From Geothrix rubra (GTDB taxonomy: Bacteria > Acidobacteriota > Holophagae > Holophagales > Holophagaceae), in the NCBI RefSeq assembly GCF_030268065.1, contig NZ_BSDD01000001.1:558001-622000 (forward strand): 64,000 bases of DNA. Direction: 5' to 3'. Under the pieces are notes generated by a model, which was not told the DNA's origin, made no database searches, and was given only the letters and a program-made list of their open reading frames with translations. Position numbers and translations under genes: made by a program. Of this stretch, positions 16,198 to 23,562 are shown one piece after another (position 1 is the first letter of the stretch; the number at the start of each line of letters is the position of its first letter).

Positions 16198-17331
16198 TCA
16201 GGGACGCGCGTCGATCCACCCGCCGCCGAGCACCTCGTCGTCCCGGTAGAAGACCACCGCCTGGCCGGGCGCCAGGGCCCGCTGCGGCTCGGCGAAGGCC
16301 ACCTTCACCCGGCCGTCCGCCAGGGGGATGACCAGGGCCTCCGCCTCGGGACTGCGGCTGCGGACCTTGGCGCCGCAGGCCAGCGGACCTCGCGGCGCTG
16401 CTCCGACCCAGCTCAGCTCCCGGGCCACCAGCTCCCGCCCCGCCAGGTCCGCCTCTCCCCCGACCCAGACCGTGTTCGTGTCCCGGGCCACCCGGACCAC
16501 ATAGAGGGGCTCCGCGAATGCCACGCCCAGTCCCCGGCGCTGGCCCACGGTGTACCGCCAGTAGCCCTGGTGGCGCCCCAGGAGCCGCCCGTCCACATGG
16601 CGGATGTCCCCCGCTCCCGCGCCCGGATCCCGACCCTCGGCCTCCAGGAAGGCGTCGTAGCGGTCCTGGGTGACGAAGCAGATCTCCTGGCTCTCCGCCT
16701 TGTCGGCCAGGTGCAGCCCCAGCTCGGCCCCCAGGGCACGGACTTCCGGCTTGGTGAGGCCCGCCAGGGGGAAGAGCGTGCGGGCCAGGGTGCGCTGGGT
16801 GTGGTGGAAGAGGAAGTAGCTCTGGTCCTTCGCCGGGTCGCCGGCCTTCCACAGGTGCCAGCCCGCCTCGTCCCGGGTGATGCCTGCGTAGTGCCCCGTG
16901 GCGATGAAGGGGGCGCCGAGCTCGTCCGCCCGCTCGACCAGGGCCGCAAACTTGAGGTGCTGATTGCAGCGAATGCAAGGGCTTGGTGTTTCCCCATCCA
17001 GGTACCCCTGGATGAACCCCTCGATGACCGTCTCCCGGAAGCGGGTCTCGAAGTCCATCACGTAGTGGGGGAACCCCAGCTCGAAGGCGACCCGCCTGGC
17101 ATCCTGGAAATCATCCAAGGTGCAACATTTCCCATCGGATGCTCCAGCGGTCTTCTTGTCGAAGAGCTGCATGGAGAGGCCGATGACCTCATGGCCTGTC
17201 CGGTGCAGGAGCGCCGCCATCACGGAGCTGTCCACGCCGCCGGACATGGCTGCCAGGACCCGGTCTCCGGGGCGCAGGGTGGGGTGGGCCTGGAGGCTGG
17301 CCAGGGCCTTTTCCATCAAGGGACTACGCAT
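16198..17331 (-). CDS. mnmA: tRNA-specific 2-thiouridylase
   Basis: Adds sulfur to U34 of tRNA-Lys, -Glu and -Gln using ATP and a persulfide relay. The 377-residue protein has the PP-loop motif SGGVDSS (30-36), the catalytic cysteine C119 in SPCIRCN and the second catalytic cysteine C218 in SQEICF, at spacing like E. coli C102/C199. The C-terminal beta-barrel region is present (YTVGQRRGLG and onward). Start ATG at 17331; a second in-frame ATG five codons later is possible. It is 63 bp downstream of the lptFG gene on the same strand. Confidence 0.96.
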   Translation of the reverse strand: MRSPLMEKALASLQAHPTLRPGDRVLAAMSGGVDSSVMAALLHRTGHEVIGLSMQLFDKKTAGASDGKCCTLDDFQDARRVAFELGFPHYVMDFETRFRETVIEGFIQGYLDGETPSPCIRCNQHLKFAALVERADELGAPFIATGHYAGITRDEAGWHLWKAGDPAKDQSYFLFHHTQRTLARTLFPLAGLTKPEVRALGAELGLHLADKAESQEICFVTQDRYDAFLEAEGRDPGAGAGDIRHVDGRLLGRHQGYWRYTVGQRRGLGVAFAEPLYVVRVARDTNTVWVGGEADLAGRELVARELSWVGAAPRGPLACGAKVRSRSPEAEALVIPLADGRVKVAFAEPQRALAPGQAVVFYRDDEVLGGGWIDARP

Positions 17332-17394
17332 GGGTCCATCTTCCCATGGCGCGGGCGGGTTCCTTGGTCCTGGCGACCGGGGAGGAGGCCGCCA

Positions 17395-19650
17395 TCAAGT
17401 CCTCAGCTGGCGCAGGCGGAGAAGGGACACGCTGAGCAGGAGCAGCAGCGGTGCCAGGACCCCCCAGGTGGCCGGGATCTCCGAGGCCCGGGCGGCTCCG
17501 CCGAACAGGGCCTGCAGCCCCAGGAACAGCAGGCCGGCCACGAGACCCGCCCCCAGGGCCTGACCCCGGCCCTGTCGGGGCCCAGGAAAGGCGAACGAGA
17601 GCATGGCCAGCACCAGGCAGGGCCCCGCCAGCCACCCCAGGAGCCGGCTCCAGAGCATGTAGGCCCGCTCCGGATCCGGGGCCCAGCGCTGCCAGTGGAA
17701 AAGATCGAAGGTGGAAGCCTCCTCGGCCGACGGGGTGTTGCGCAGGGAACGTTCGGGGAAGAGCTGGTCGGCGGGGGGACCCTGGACCATGTGCAGTCCA
17801 CCCCATGCCAGGGCCTCCGAGTTCACCTCCCCCAGACGCCAGCCCAGGAGGAGGGGCGCCTCTCCCGGCGCCTTCAGGGGGAACCCCCAGCGCTGCTCGC
17901 CCTCCAGTTTCCACAGGACCCCCGTGGACCCCAGGTACAGCCAGGGCCGGGTGGTCGAGACGTTTTCAGACCGTTTCAGGATTTCCCTGTAAAGGCGGTT
18001 GGCACGGCTGGTTGCCATTGGTGCAATCCAGGCCTGGAGCAGGAGGGTGAAGGCCGTGACCCCAGCCCAGGCGACCCGGCTGCTCCAGAGCCACCGGACC
18101 AGGCTGACGCCTCCGGCCCTCAAGGCCAGCCACTCCCGGCTGAGGGCCCCCTCTGACAGCGCCAGGAGGGAGCCCAGGAGGAAGGCCATGGGCAGGGCGA
18201 TGGCGAGGAAGGGGGGGAGATTCCAGATCCAATAGTCCATGAATACATAGAAATGGACATTATTCTTCGACAGATCTCCCGCCAGGCTCGCATATTCCAC
18301 CAGGAAGTTGAGCAGCAGGAGGGTGCCCAGGGCCGAGGCCCAGTTGCGGTACCAGCCAAGGGTCGACCAGTGCCGGAGGATGCCGTGCCGGGTCCCCTTG
18401 CCATGGATCCACCGCTTCATCCGGGTCTCGTTGGCCCGCCACCATTCCAGGGCGGGCGTCACCCGGGAGCGCAGCGGCGCCAGCCAGGGTCCCAGACGCA
18501 GGCCCACCCGGCTCGGATGATGGGGTCGCAGGCGCTGCTGGAGGAGGAACCAACCCCAGACCAGGAAGGGGAACGGGATGAGCAGAAGGGGTACAGGTGT
18601 TTTGAATTTTTCACCTATCCACATGTTTTCAATGTACTTCATCCCAATGTAGTAGAGCATGATCATGCCCATGCTCCGGAGGATGGCCCCGCCTTTGTAG
18701 AACCGGGGGTGGCCGAAGCCGAGCCCGATGCCCAGCAGGAGCAGCGCCGCGGAGGCGATGGGCAGGGTGATCCGACGGCAGAGTTCCATGTCCGCCTGGA
18801 GCCGGGTGCTCTTCCAGGCGAGGGGGTCCTGGCCGGGACCCAGGGGGGCCCGGCTCAGGCGAAGCAGGTTCGGGGTCCTCTCCTGGCGCAACGGGGTCGG
18901 GGACAGGAGGCGGGTGCCGGAGGGCAGGGCGAAGCGGAAGACCTGCTGGGCCTGGTGGAGGTTGATGACGCTCCCCTGGGAGGCCGCTCCCGGGCCGGGC
19001 GGCTGGTAGAGCGCCCCGTTGAGGCCATCCAGGCGCAGCTGCAGCTCGGAGGAGCCATCGGCTCCGGTCTCGACCGCATAGGTCATGGACGCCGCGGTCA
19101 GGTGCTGCACGCCCTGGGGGGTCGATTCCATGATGTGGACCTGGCCTTCGGGCGAAACCCAGAAGGCGGAATCCGGGGACCCCGGCGGGAACCAGGGGGG
19201 GCCGCCGGGGCGGAGGAACCTGGACTTGGCCTCCTCGGCCATGCGCGTCTTGAGGTGCTGCTGGTACTGGCTGGCCGCGGGCACCAGCAGGTGGGCATTC
19301 AGGGTGGCAAGGACCAGGAGGAAGGTGGCCAGGATCGTCCAGGGCTGCAGCCAGGTCCGGCGACCGGCCCCGAGCCCCTGGGCCGCCACCAGTTCGGAGC
19401 CCTCCATCATCTGCTGGGTTCCCAGCAGGCCTCCGAGGACCGCCGCCATCGGCAGCACCATGCCCAGGATCTCGGGCAGCGCCGTGAGCAGCAGCGGGAT
19501 CAGCCAGCGCATGGCGGCGCCCTGGGTGAAGATCTCCTTGGAGATCGCCACCACCTCGTTGGCCAGGAGCAGGGCCCCGTAGAAGACCAGGGCCCCGAGG
19601 AGGGGCACGGTCCACCGGCGCAGGATGTAGCGGGTCAGGATCGTGGGCAT
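17395..19650 (-). CDS. LptF-LptG fused LPS export permease
   Basis: A single 751-residue polypeptide containing two YjgP/YjgQ-family (LptF/LptG) permease units in tandem. Unit one (about 1-375) starts with ILTRYILRRW and contains GSELVAAQGLG, the family hallmark near TM2-3. A linker at about 375-420 leads to unit two (to 751), which repeats the layout with LSEGALSREWLALRAGG. Each unit has three helices, a periplasmic beta-jellyroll region and three more helices. LptF and LptG are normally separate proteins of about 360 residues that form a heterodimer with LptB2 to extract LPS. An ATG at 19650 is preferred over a TTG at 19653. kdsD lies upstream on the same strand. Confidence 0.85.
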   Translation of the reverse strand: MPTILTRYILRRWTVPLLGALVFYGALLLANEVVAISKEIFTQGAAMRWLIPLLLTALPEILGMVLPMAAVLGGLLGTQQMMEGSELVAAQGLGAGRRTWLQPWTILATFLLVLATLNAHLLVPAASQYQQHLKTRMAEEAKSRFLRPGGPPWFPPGSPDSAFWVSPEGQVHIMESTPQGVQHLTAASMTYAVETGADGSSELQLRLDGLNGALYQPPGPGAASQGSVINLHQAQQVFRFALPSGTRLLSPTPLRQERTPNLLRLSRAPLGPGQDPLAWKSTRLQADMELCRRITLPIASAALLLLGIGLGFGHPRFYKGGAILRSMGMIMLYYIGMKYIENMWIGEKFKTPVPLLLIPFPFLVWGWFLLQQRLRPHHPSRVGLRLGPWLAPLRSRVTPALEWWRANETRMKRWIHGKGTRHGILRHWSTLGWYRNWASALGTLLLLNFLVEYASLAGDLSKNNVHFYVFMDYWIWNLPPFLAIALPMAFLLGSLLALSEGALSREWLALRAGGVSLVRWLWSSRVAWAGVTAFTLLLQAWIAPMATSRANRLYREILKRSENVSTTRPWLYLGSTGVLWKLEGEQRWGFPLKAPGEAPLLLGWRLGEVNSEALAWGGLHMVQGPPADQLFPERSLRNTPSAEEASTFDLFHWQRWAPDPERAYMLWSRLLGWLAGPCLVLAMLSFAFPGPRQGRGQALGAGLVAGLLFLGLQALFGGAARASEIPATWGVLAPLLLLLSVSLLRLRQLRT

Positions 19651-19725
19651 CAAGGGGCCTGATTTGACTTTCGATAATGTATATTATGTAACCTCAAACG
19701 CCAGCCACGAGGGCCCACCATCCTG
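19651..19725 (-). promoter_or_regulatory. AT-rich promoter-like region upstream of lptFG
   Basis: The gap between kdsD and lptFG contains a 14-bp AT-only-looking palindromic core, ATAATGTATATTAT (19674-19687), in otherwise GC-rich DNA, with -10-like hexamers on the minus strand. It could hold a promoter or an operator for lptFG. The exact -35/-10 pair is not certain. Confidence 0.35.
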
Positions 19726-20703
19726 CTACAAGACCTTCGCTGCCAGCAGATCGTGGATGTGCACGAGCCCACAGGGACGACCCTCCCGCTCCACCATCAG
19801 GAAGGTGATCTTCCGGGATTCCATCTTGGCGGCGGCCTCCACAGCCAAGGCTTCCCCATCGATCCGCACCGGGGTGCGGGACATCAGCTGGTCGGCCTTC
19901 AACAGGAGCGGGTTCCAGCCCTCCCGTTCGGCGGACTCCAGGCCGCGCCGGAGGTCCCCGTCCGTGATGACGCCTAGGAGGTGGTCGCCCTCCATGACGC
20001 TGGTCATGCCGAAGTGCCCATTGGTCATGGCGGCCAGGATCGCCGTCAGCGGGGCGTCCGCCGCGACGCGGGGCCAGTCGGTATGCATCAATGCTTTTGT
20101 CTTCAGAAGTTTGGCGCCAAGACTTCCAGCGGGATGATAGAGCGCGAAATGGTCCCGGGTGAAGCCCCGGCGGTCCATGAGCGTGGCCGCCAGCAGGTCG
20201 CCCCAGACGAGCTGGAGGGTGGTGCTGGCCATGGGCGCCAGGTCCAGGGGGCAACCCTCGCCCTGGGGCAGTCGATAGAGGAACCGCCACGTGGCCGCCT
20301 GGCAGAGGCTGCTCTCGGCCTTGGCCGTGATGGCCGCCAGGGGGACGCCCATCCGGACAAGACTCGGTAACAGCCGAACCACCTCCTCGGATTCCCCGCT
20401 GTTGGACAGGGCCAGCACCGAATCGGCACCGGTGACCATGCCCAGGTCGCCATGGAGGGCCTCGGCGGGGTGCAGGTAGAGGCTGGGGCACCCCGTGGAA
20501 GCCAGGGTGGCGGCCACCTTCTGCGCCACCAACCCGGACTTGCCCATGCCGGTCAGCACCACCCGGCCACCGCGGTCCAGGACCATGGCGCACCAGGCAT
20601 CCACGGCCGCCCGGTCCCAGGTGGACTGGAGATCCGTCAGGGCATTGAGGGCAGCGTCCAGAACGGCATCGGCGGCTCCTGAGGGCTGGTTCTCATCCTT
20701 CAC
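19726..20703 (-). CDS. kdsD: D-arabinose-5-phosphate isomerase
   Basis: Converts ribulose-5-phosphate to arabinose-5-phosphate, first step of Kdo synthesis for LPS. The 325-residue protein has an N-terminal SIS domain (GMGKSGLVAQK at about 52-62, ALSNSGESEEV at about 97-107, the HPAEALHGDLG segment between them) and two C-terminal CBS domains (about 207-325). Length matches the KpsF/KdsD family. GTG start at 20703 with GGAG 8 nt upstream. It is divergent from the LON-N gene by 35 bp and next to lptFG, giving an LPS-related pair. Confidence 0.92.
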   Translation of the reverse strand: MKDENQPSGAADAVLDAALNALTDLQSTWDRAAVDAWCAMVLDRGGRVVLTGMGKSGLVAQKVAATLASTGCPSLYLHPAEALHGDLGMVTGADSVLALSNSGESEEVVRLLPSLVRMGVPLAAITAKAESSLCQAATWRFLYRLPQGEGCPLDLAPMASTTLQLVWGDLLAATLMDRRGFTRDHFALYHPAGSLGAKLLKTKALMHTDWPRVAADAPLTAILAAMTNGHFGMTSVMEGDHLLGVITDGDLRRGLESAEREGWNPLLLKADQLMSRTPVRIDGEALAVEAAAKMESRKITFLMVEREGRPCGLVHIHDLLAAKVL

Positions 20704-20738
20704 GGTGGCGGCTCCGATGGGGTTGCAATCAGGGAACC

Positions 20739-21362
20739 ATGCTACCAGCCATCCTTCCGCTCTTCCCCCTGCCCCAGGTCGTGCTCTTCCCGCACACCTT
20801 CGTGCCGCTGCACATTTTCGAGCCCCGCTACCAGGACATGACGGTCCAGGTGCTCAACTCCCACCACCACCTGGTCCTGGTGCTGATGCGCGAGCCCTCG
20901 GCCGACGATCCGCTCGGTGAGCGTGCCCCCACCTTCGACGTGGGCTGCGTGGCCGAGGTGGTGCGGGCCGAGCCACTCACGGGCGGAAGGTGGAACCTCC
21001 TGGTCCAGGGCAAGGAGGCCACGCGGATCCTCGAGGAGGTACCCGGCCAGCCCTTCCGCCAGGCCCGCACCGAGGCGCTGCCCTTCGATGGTTCCATCCT
21101 CTGGCCAGGCCCCCACCGGCGTCGGCTCATGGAGGCCCTCCACGGCTATGCGAAGGACCAGGACATCGAGGCCCAGCTCAAGGAACTGCTCGACCTCCCC
21201 CTGGAAGACGAGGCCCGCCTCAACACCCTGGCCATGGCCCTCGACTTCGAACCCACCGAGCGGCAGTTCCTCCTGGAAGCCCGGGATCTCCCGACCCTGG
21301 CCGACCGCATGCTCCAGCTCCTGGAATTCGCCGGGAACGGCCGCGACCTCCAGGGCCTGTAG
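20739..21362 (+). CDS. LON substrate-binding domain protein (no protease domain)
   Basis: A 207-residue protein whose whole length matches the N-terminal LON substrate-binding (PUA-like) domain: ILPLFPLPQVVLFPHTFVPL, then HIFEPRYQDM, typical of stand-alone LonN proteins. There is no AAA or serine-lysine protease domain. Its role in bacteria is unclear; binding of unfolded proteins or peptides is a reasonable guess. ATG at 20739 with AGGGA upstream. Confidence 0.85.
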   Translation: MLPAILPLFPLPQVVLFPHTFVPLHIFEPRYQDMTVQVLNSHHHLVLVLMREPSADDPLGERAPTFDVGCVAEVVRAEPLTGGRWNLLVQGKEATRILEEVPGQPFRQARTEALPFDGSILWPGPHRRRLMEALHGYAKDQDIEAQLKELLDLPLEDEARLNTLAMALDFEPTERQFLLEARDLPTLADRMLQLLEFAGNGRDLQGL

Positions 21363-21398
21363 GCCTGCGTCCGGAGCCGGCTTTGCTACACTGCCCCT

Positions 21399-21474
21399 GG
21401 CCCTGTAGCTCAGCGGTCAGAGCTGGCGGCTCATAACCGCTTGGTCGTGGGTTCGAACCCCACCGGGGCCACCA
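21399..21474 (+). tRNA. tRNA with CAT anticodon, most likely tRNA-Ile2 (lysidine type)
   Basis: The cloverleaf has acceptor GGCCCTG/CGGGGCC, anticodon loop CTCATAA and encoded CCA. The acceptor GGCCCT, the variable-loop region TTGGTCG and the GGCGGCTCATAACCGCT anticodon stem closely resemble E. coli tRNA-Ile2, whose CAT anticodon is modified by TilS to read ATA. It differs from the elongator tRNA-Met at 31193. A TACACT -10-like hexamer ends 6 bp upstream. Assignment as Ile2 rather than Met is inference from stem identity. Confidence 0.8.
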
Positions 21475-21640
21475 TTCGCCAGGATAGGCGAATAGGACGG
21501 CATCGCCGAAGGCGATGGCCGCCCGAAGGGCGAGGGCACAAGACGTGTCCGAGTCACCATTTCGCAGGACAGCGAAATAGGACGGCATCGCTGAAGGCGA
21601 TGGCCGCCCGGAGGGCGAGGGCACAAGACGTGCCCGAGTT
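21471..21640 (+). repeat. Two tandem 85-bp hairpin-rich units fused to the tRNA-Ile2 3' end
   Basis: Unit 1 is 21471-21555, unit 2 is 21556-21640. Both begin with ACCAT (the tRNA CCA in unit 1, a copy in unit 2) and end with a CCGAGT-type sequence. Each contains three small hairpins (TTCGCC...GGCGAA in unit 1, CATCGCC/GGCGATG, CGCCC/GGGCG). Units differ by scattered substitutions. No reading frame is conserved. Confidence 0.8.
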
Positions 21641-21703
21641 ACGAGGAGGTTGCCGGAGCCCTTGTTTCGGCGGAGCCGGGAGCCCTCGCCGGACGCCCCG
21701 CGC

Positions 21704-22576
21704 CTACAGCCCCCGGGCCCACTCCGGCCGAAGGGGGCGGCGCCCGGCCAGGGCCTCGTCGAGAACGGCCAGGATGGCCTCCCGATCCCGGGGGAGGCGG
21801 CCGCCGAGGGGCAGGTAATTGGAGGCATGGTTGGACCGGAAGATGGCCGAGGTGGGGCGGGCCTCCCCGACGAACCACCGCAGCTCCGCAAGCAGGCCGG
21901 GGACCTCGGGAAGCTCGAACCGGCCCTGGCCTTCCAGCCGTGCGAGCGGTGTGCCCGGAACCACCGTCAGGGTGAGGGTCGAGAGGTACTTCGGATCCAT
22001 GGCCGTGGCGAGTTGCCCCGAGGCGCGGGCGTGGGCCTCGCTCCGCTCGCGGCCTCCGGCTCCCAGCAGGAAGATGAGGGACTGGTCCATGCCCGCCTCC
22101 CGGGCCTTCCGCGCGGCCTCCACGTGGTCCGCCGCGGTGGCGCCCTTCGCGAGCCGGTGCAGGGTCACGTCATCCCCCGATTCGGGACCGAGGTAGAGGA
22201 GCGAGAGGCCCAGGTCGCGGAGACGCTTCAGCTCTTCGGGTGTCTTCGCCAGGAGGTTCCGCGCCGTGGCGTACGTGCCCACCCGGCGCAGCCGGGGGAA
22301 GGCGTGGGCCAGGGCCCGCAGGATGGGCTCCCAGTGGCCCAGGTCCATGATGAGCGGGTCCCCGTCCGCCACGAAGACATGCCGCACCTCGGCTCCGAAC
22401 CGGGCCCCGGCCTCGGCGATGTCCGCGAGGATGGCGTCCAGGGCCCGCACCTCGAACCGCTTGGACCGGTACATGGCGCAGTAGGTGCAGGCATTCCAGG
22501 AACAGCCGAGGGTGGCCTGGAGGATGAAGGATTCGGCCTCGCTGGGCGGTCGGAAGAGGGGCTCGTCGTAGCGCAC
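21704..22576 (-). CDS. Radical SAM protein with CX4CX2C cluster motif
   Basis: A 290-residue radical SAM enzyme. The Fe4S4 motif near residue 24 reads C-SWNA-C-TY-C, that is CX4CX2C rather than the usual CX3CX2C. It has an Elp3/HemN-like barrel with YLGPESG for the SAM-binding region. No extra auxiliary-cluster cysteines are obvious. The chemistry is unknown. GTG start at 22576. It lies 30 bp after the stop of the FadR-type regulator on the same strand and so is probably in the same transcript as the lactate regulator. Confidence 0.75.
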   Translation of the reverse strand: MRYDEPLFRPPSEAESFILQATLGCSWNACTYCAMYRSKRFEVRALDAILADIAEAGARFGAEVRHVFVADGDPLIMDLGHWEPILRALAHAFPRLRRVGTYATARNLLAKTPEELKRLRDLGLSLLYLGPESGDDVTLHRLAKGATAADHVEAARKAREAGMDQSLIFLLGAGGRERSEAHARASGQLATAMDPKYLSTLTLTVVPGTPLARLEGQGRFELPEVPGLLAELRWFVGEARPTSAIFRSNHASNYLPLGGRLPRDREAILAVLDEALAGRRPLRPEWARGL

Positions 22577-22606
22577 GGAGCCATTGTCGCCCAGGGCGGT
22601 GCCGTC

Positions 22607-23323
22607 CTAGACGATCCACTTCCGCAGCTCGTCCTCCGCGAAGACGAGGTGGGCGTGCATGGCGCTGGCGGCGGCCTCCGGGGAGTGCGCGCGGATGGCT
22701 TCGAGGATCTCCGTATGCTGGTCGATGATCCGCTGGGCGTTCTCCTCGCCGCTCTGGTAGAGCTGGCGCCGGGCCACGGAGTTGGCCTTGGCGAACTCTT
22801 CCGAGACGGTCTTGAAGAGTTTGGTCAGCAGGCTGTTGTGGGTGGCCTCGGCCACGGCGTAGTGGAAGGCCGCGTCGAACTCCTCGCCCCGGGCGGGATC
22901 CTGCACGTTCAGCCGCTCCCGCATATTCTCCAGCATGGCCTCGATCTGGTCCACCTCCTCCTGGGTGGCCCGCTGCGCCGCCAACCGCGCCGTGGCGGTC
23001 TCGAAGATCCGCCGCATCTCGAACATGTCGAGGAGGGAGCTGCGCTCCACGGCCAGGAACATGGCCAGGGGGCGGATGATGGCGTCCGTCTCGGTGTCGC
23101 GGATGAAGGTGCCCTCCCCGGGCCGGATGTCGATGATCCCCAGCATCTCCAGGGTGCGGATGGCCTCGCGCACGGAGGCCCGGCTGACCTTGAACTGCTC
23201 GGCCATGTCCCGTTCCGGCAGCAGCCGGTCCCCGGGTTTCAGCGTGCCATCGGTGAGGAGCCGCTTGATCTGCTCCACGATCTCCTCGTAGAGGCGTCTG
23301 GTCTTGATGGGGCTGAATTCCAT
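22607..23323 (-). CDS. FadR-family (GntR) regulator of the lactate genes, LldR-like
   Basis: Transcriptional regulator of 238 residues. The GntR winged-helix occupies about residues 10-75 (LLPERDMAEQFKVSRASVREA), and the C-terminal all-helical FCD ligand domain about 85-235, typical of FadR-family regulators that bind lactate or other carboxylates. It is divergent from lldP with a 239-bp intergenic region containing a TNGTNNNACNA-type operator. It probably represses lldP-dld-lutABC in the absence of lactate, as LldR/PdhR relatives do. ATG at 23323. Confidence 0.88.
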   Translation of the reverse strand: MEFSPIKTRRLYEEIVEQIKRLLTDGTLKPGDRLLPERDMAEQFKVSRASVREAIRTLEMLGIIDIRPGEGTFIRDTETDAIIRPLAMFLAVERSSLLDMFEMRRIFETATARLAAQRATQEEVDQIEAMLENMRERLNVQDPARGEEFDAAFHYAVAEATHNSLLTKLFKTVSEEFAKANSVARRQLYQSGEENAQRIIDQHTEILEAIRAHSPEAAASAMHAHLVFAEDELRKWIV

Positions 23324-23473
23324 GGTCCGTCCGCATCCACGTTTGAGGCTGATCCTACCAGCCGCCCCGGCAGATAACCGGTCTGGGGCGCCTGATCTCT
23401 CCGGAATCCTCTGATTTAAGGGCTTGATTTCCAGATGGATGGAAAGCTGTGACGAAATACCCTGGGCGGCCGG

Positions 23474-23484
23474 TGGTCAGACCA
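23474..23484. promoter_or_regulatory. FadR/LldR-type operator
   Basis: TGGTCAGACCA matches the FadR-family consensus TNGTNNNACNA exactly and extends to a longer palindrome GGTGGTCAGACCACC (23472-23486). It lies 79 bp upstream of the lldP start, between the divergent regulator and the lactate operon. A match to the family consensus this good makes it a likely binding site for the regulator at 22607-23323. Confidence 0.75.
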
Positions 23485-23562
23485 CCAGACCTTCGATTAG
23501 GCTTCCTGAAGTTCTTTTCAAAAAACCACCCCCTCATCCCCTGATTCCCGTCCGGAGGTTTC

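Noticed and set aside
14930-16249. Plus-strand frame starting in the AT-rich island
   Set aside because: It continues as an antisense shadow of the thioesterase and membrane-protein genes.
21220-21891. Minus-strand frame with RWGSNPRPSGYEPPALTAE
   Set aside because: It is the well-known spurious frame antisense to a CAT-anticodon tRNA.
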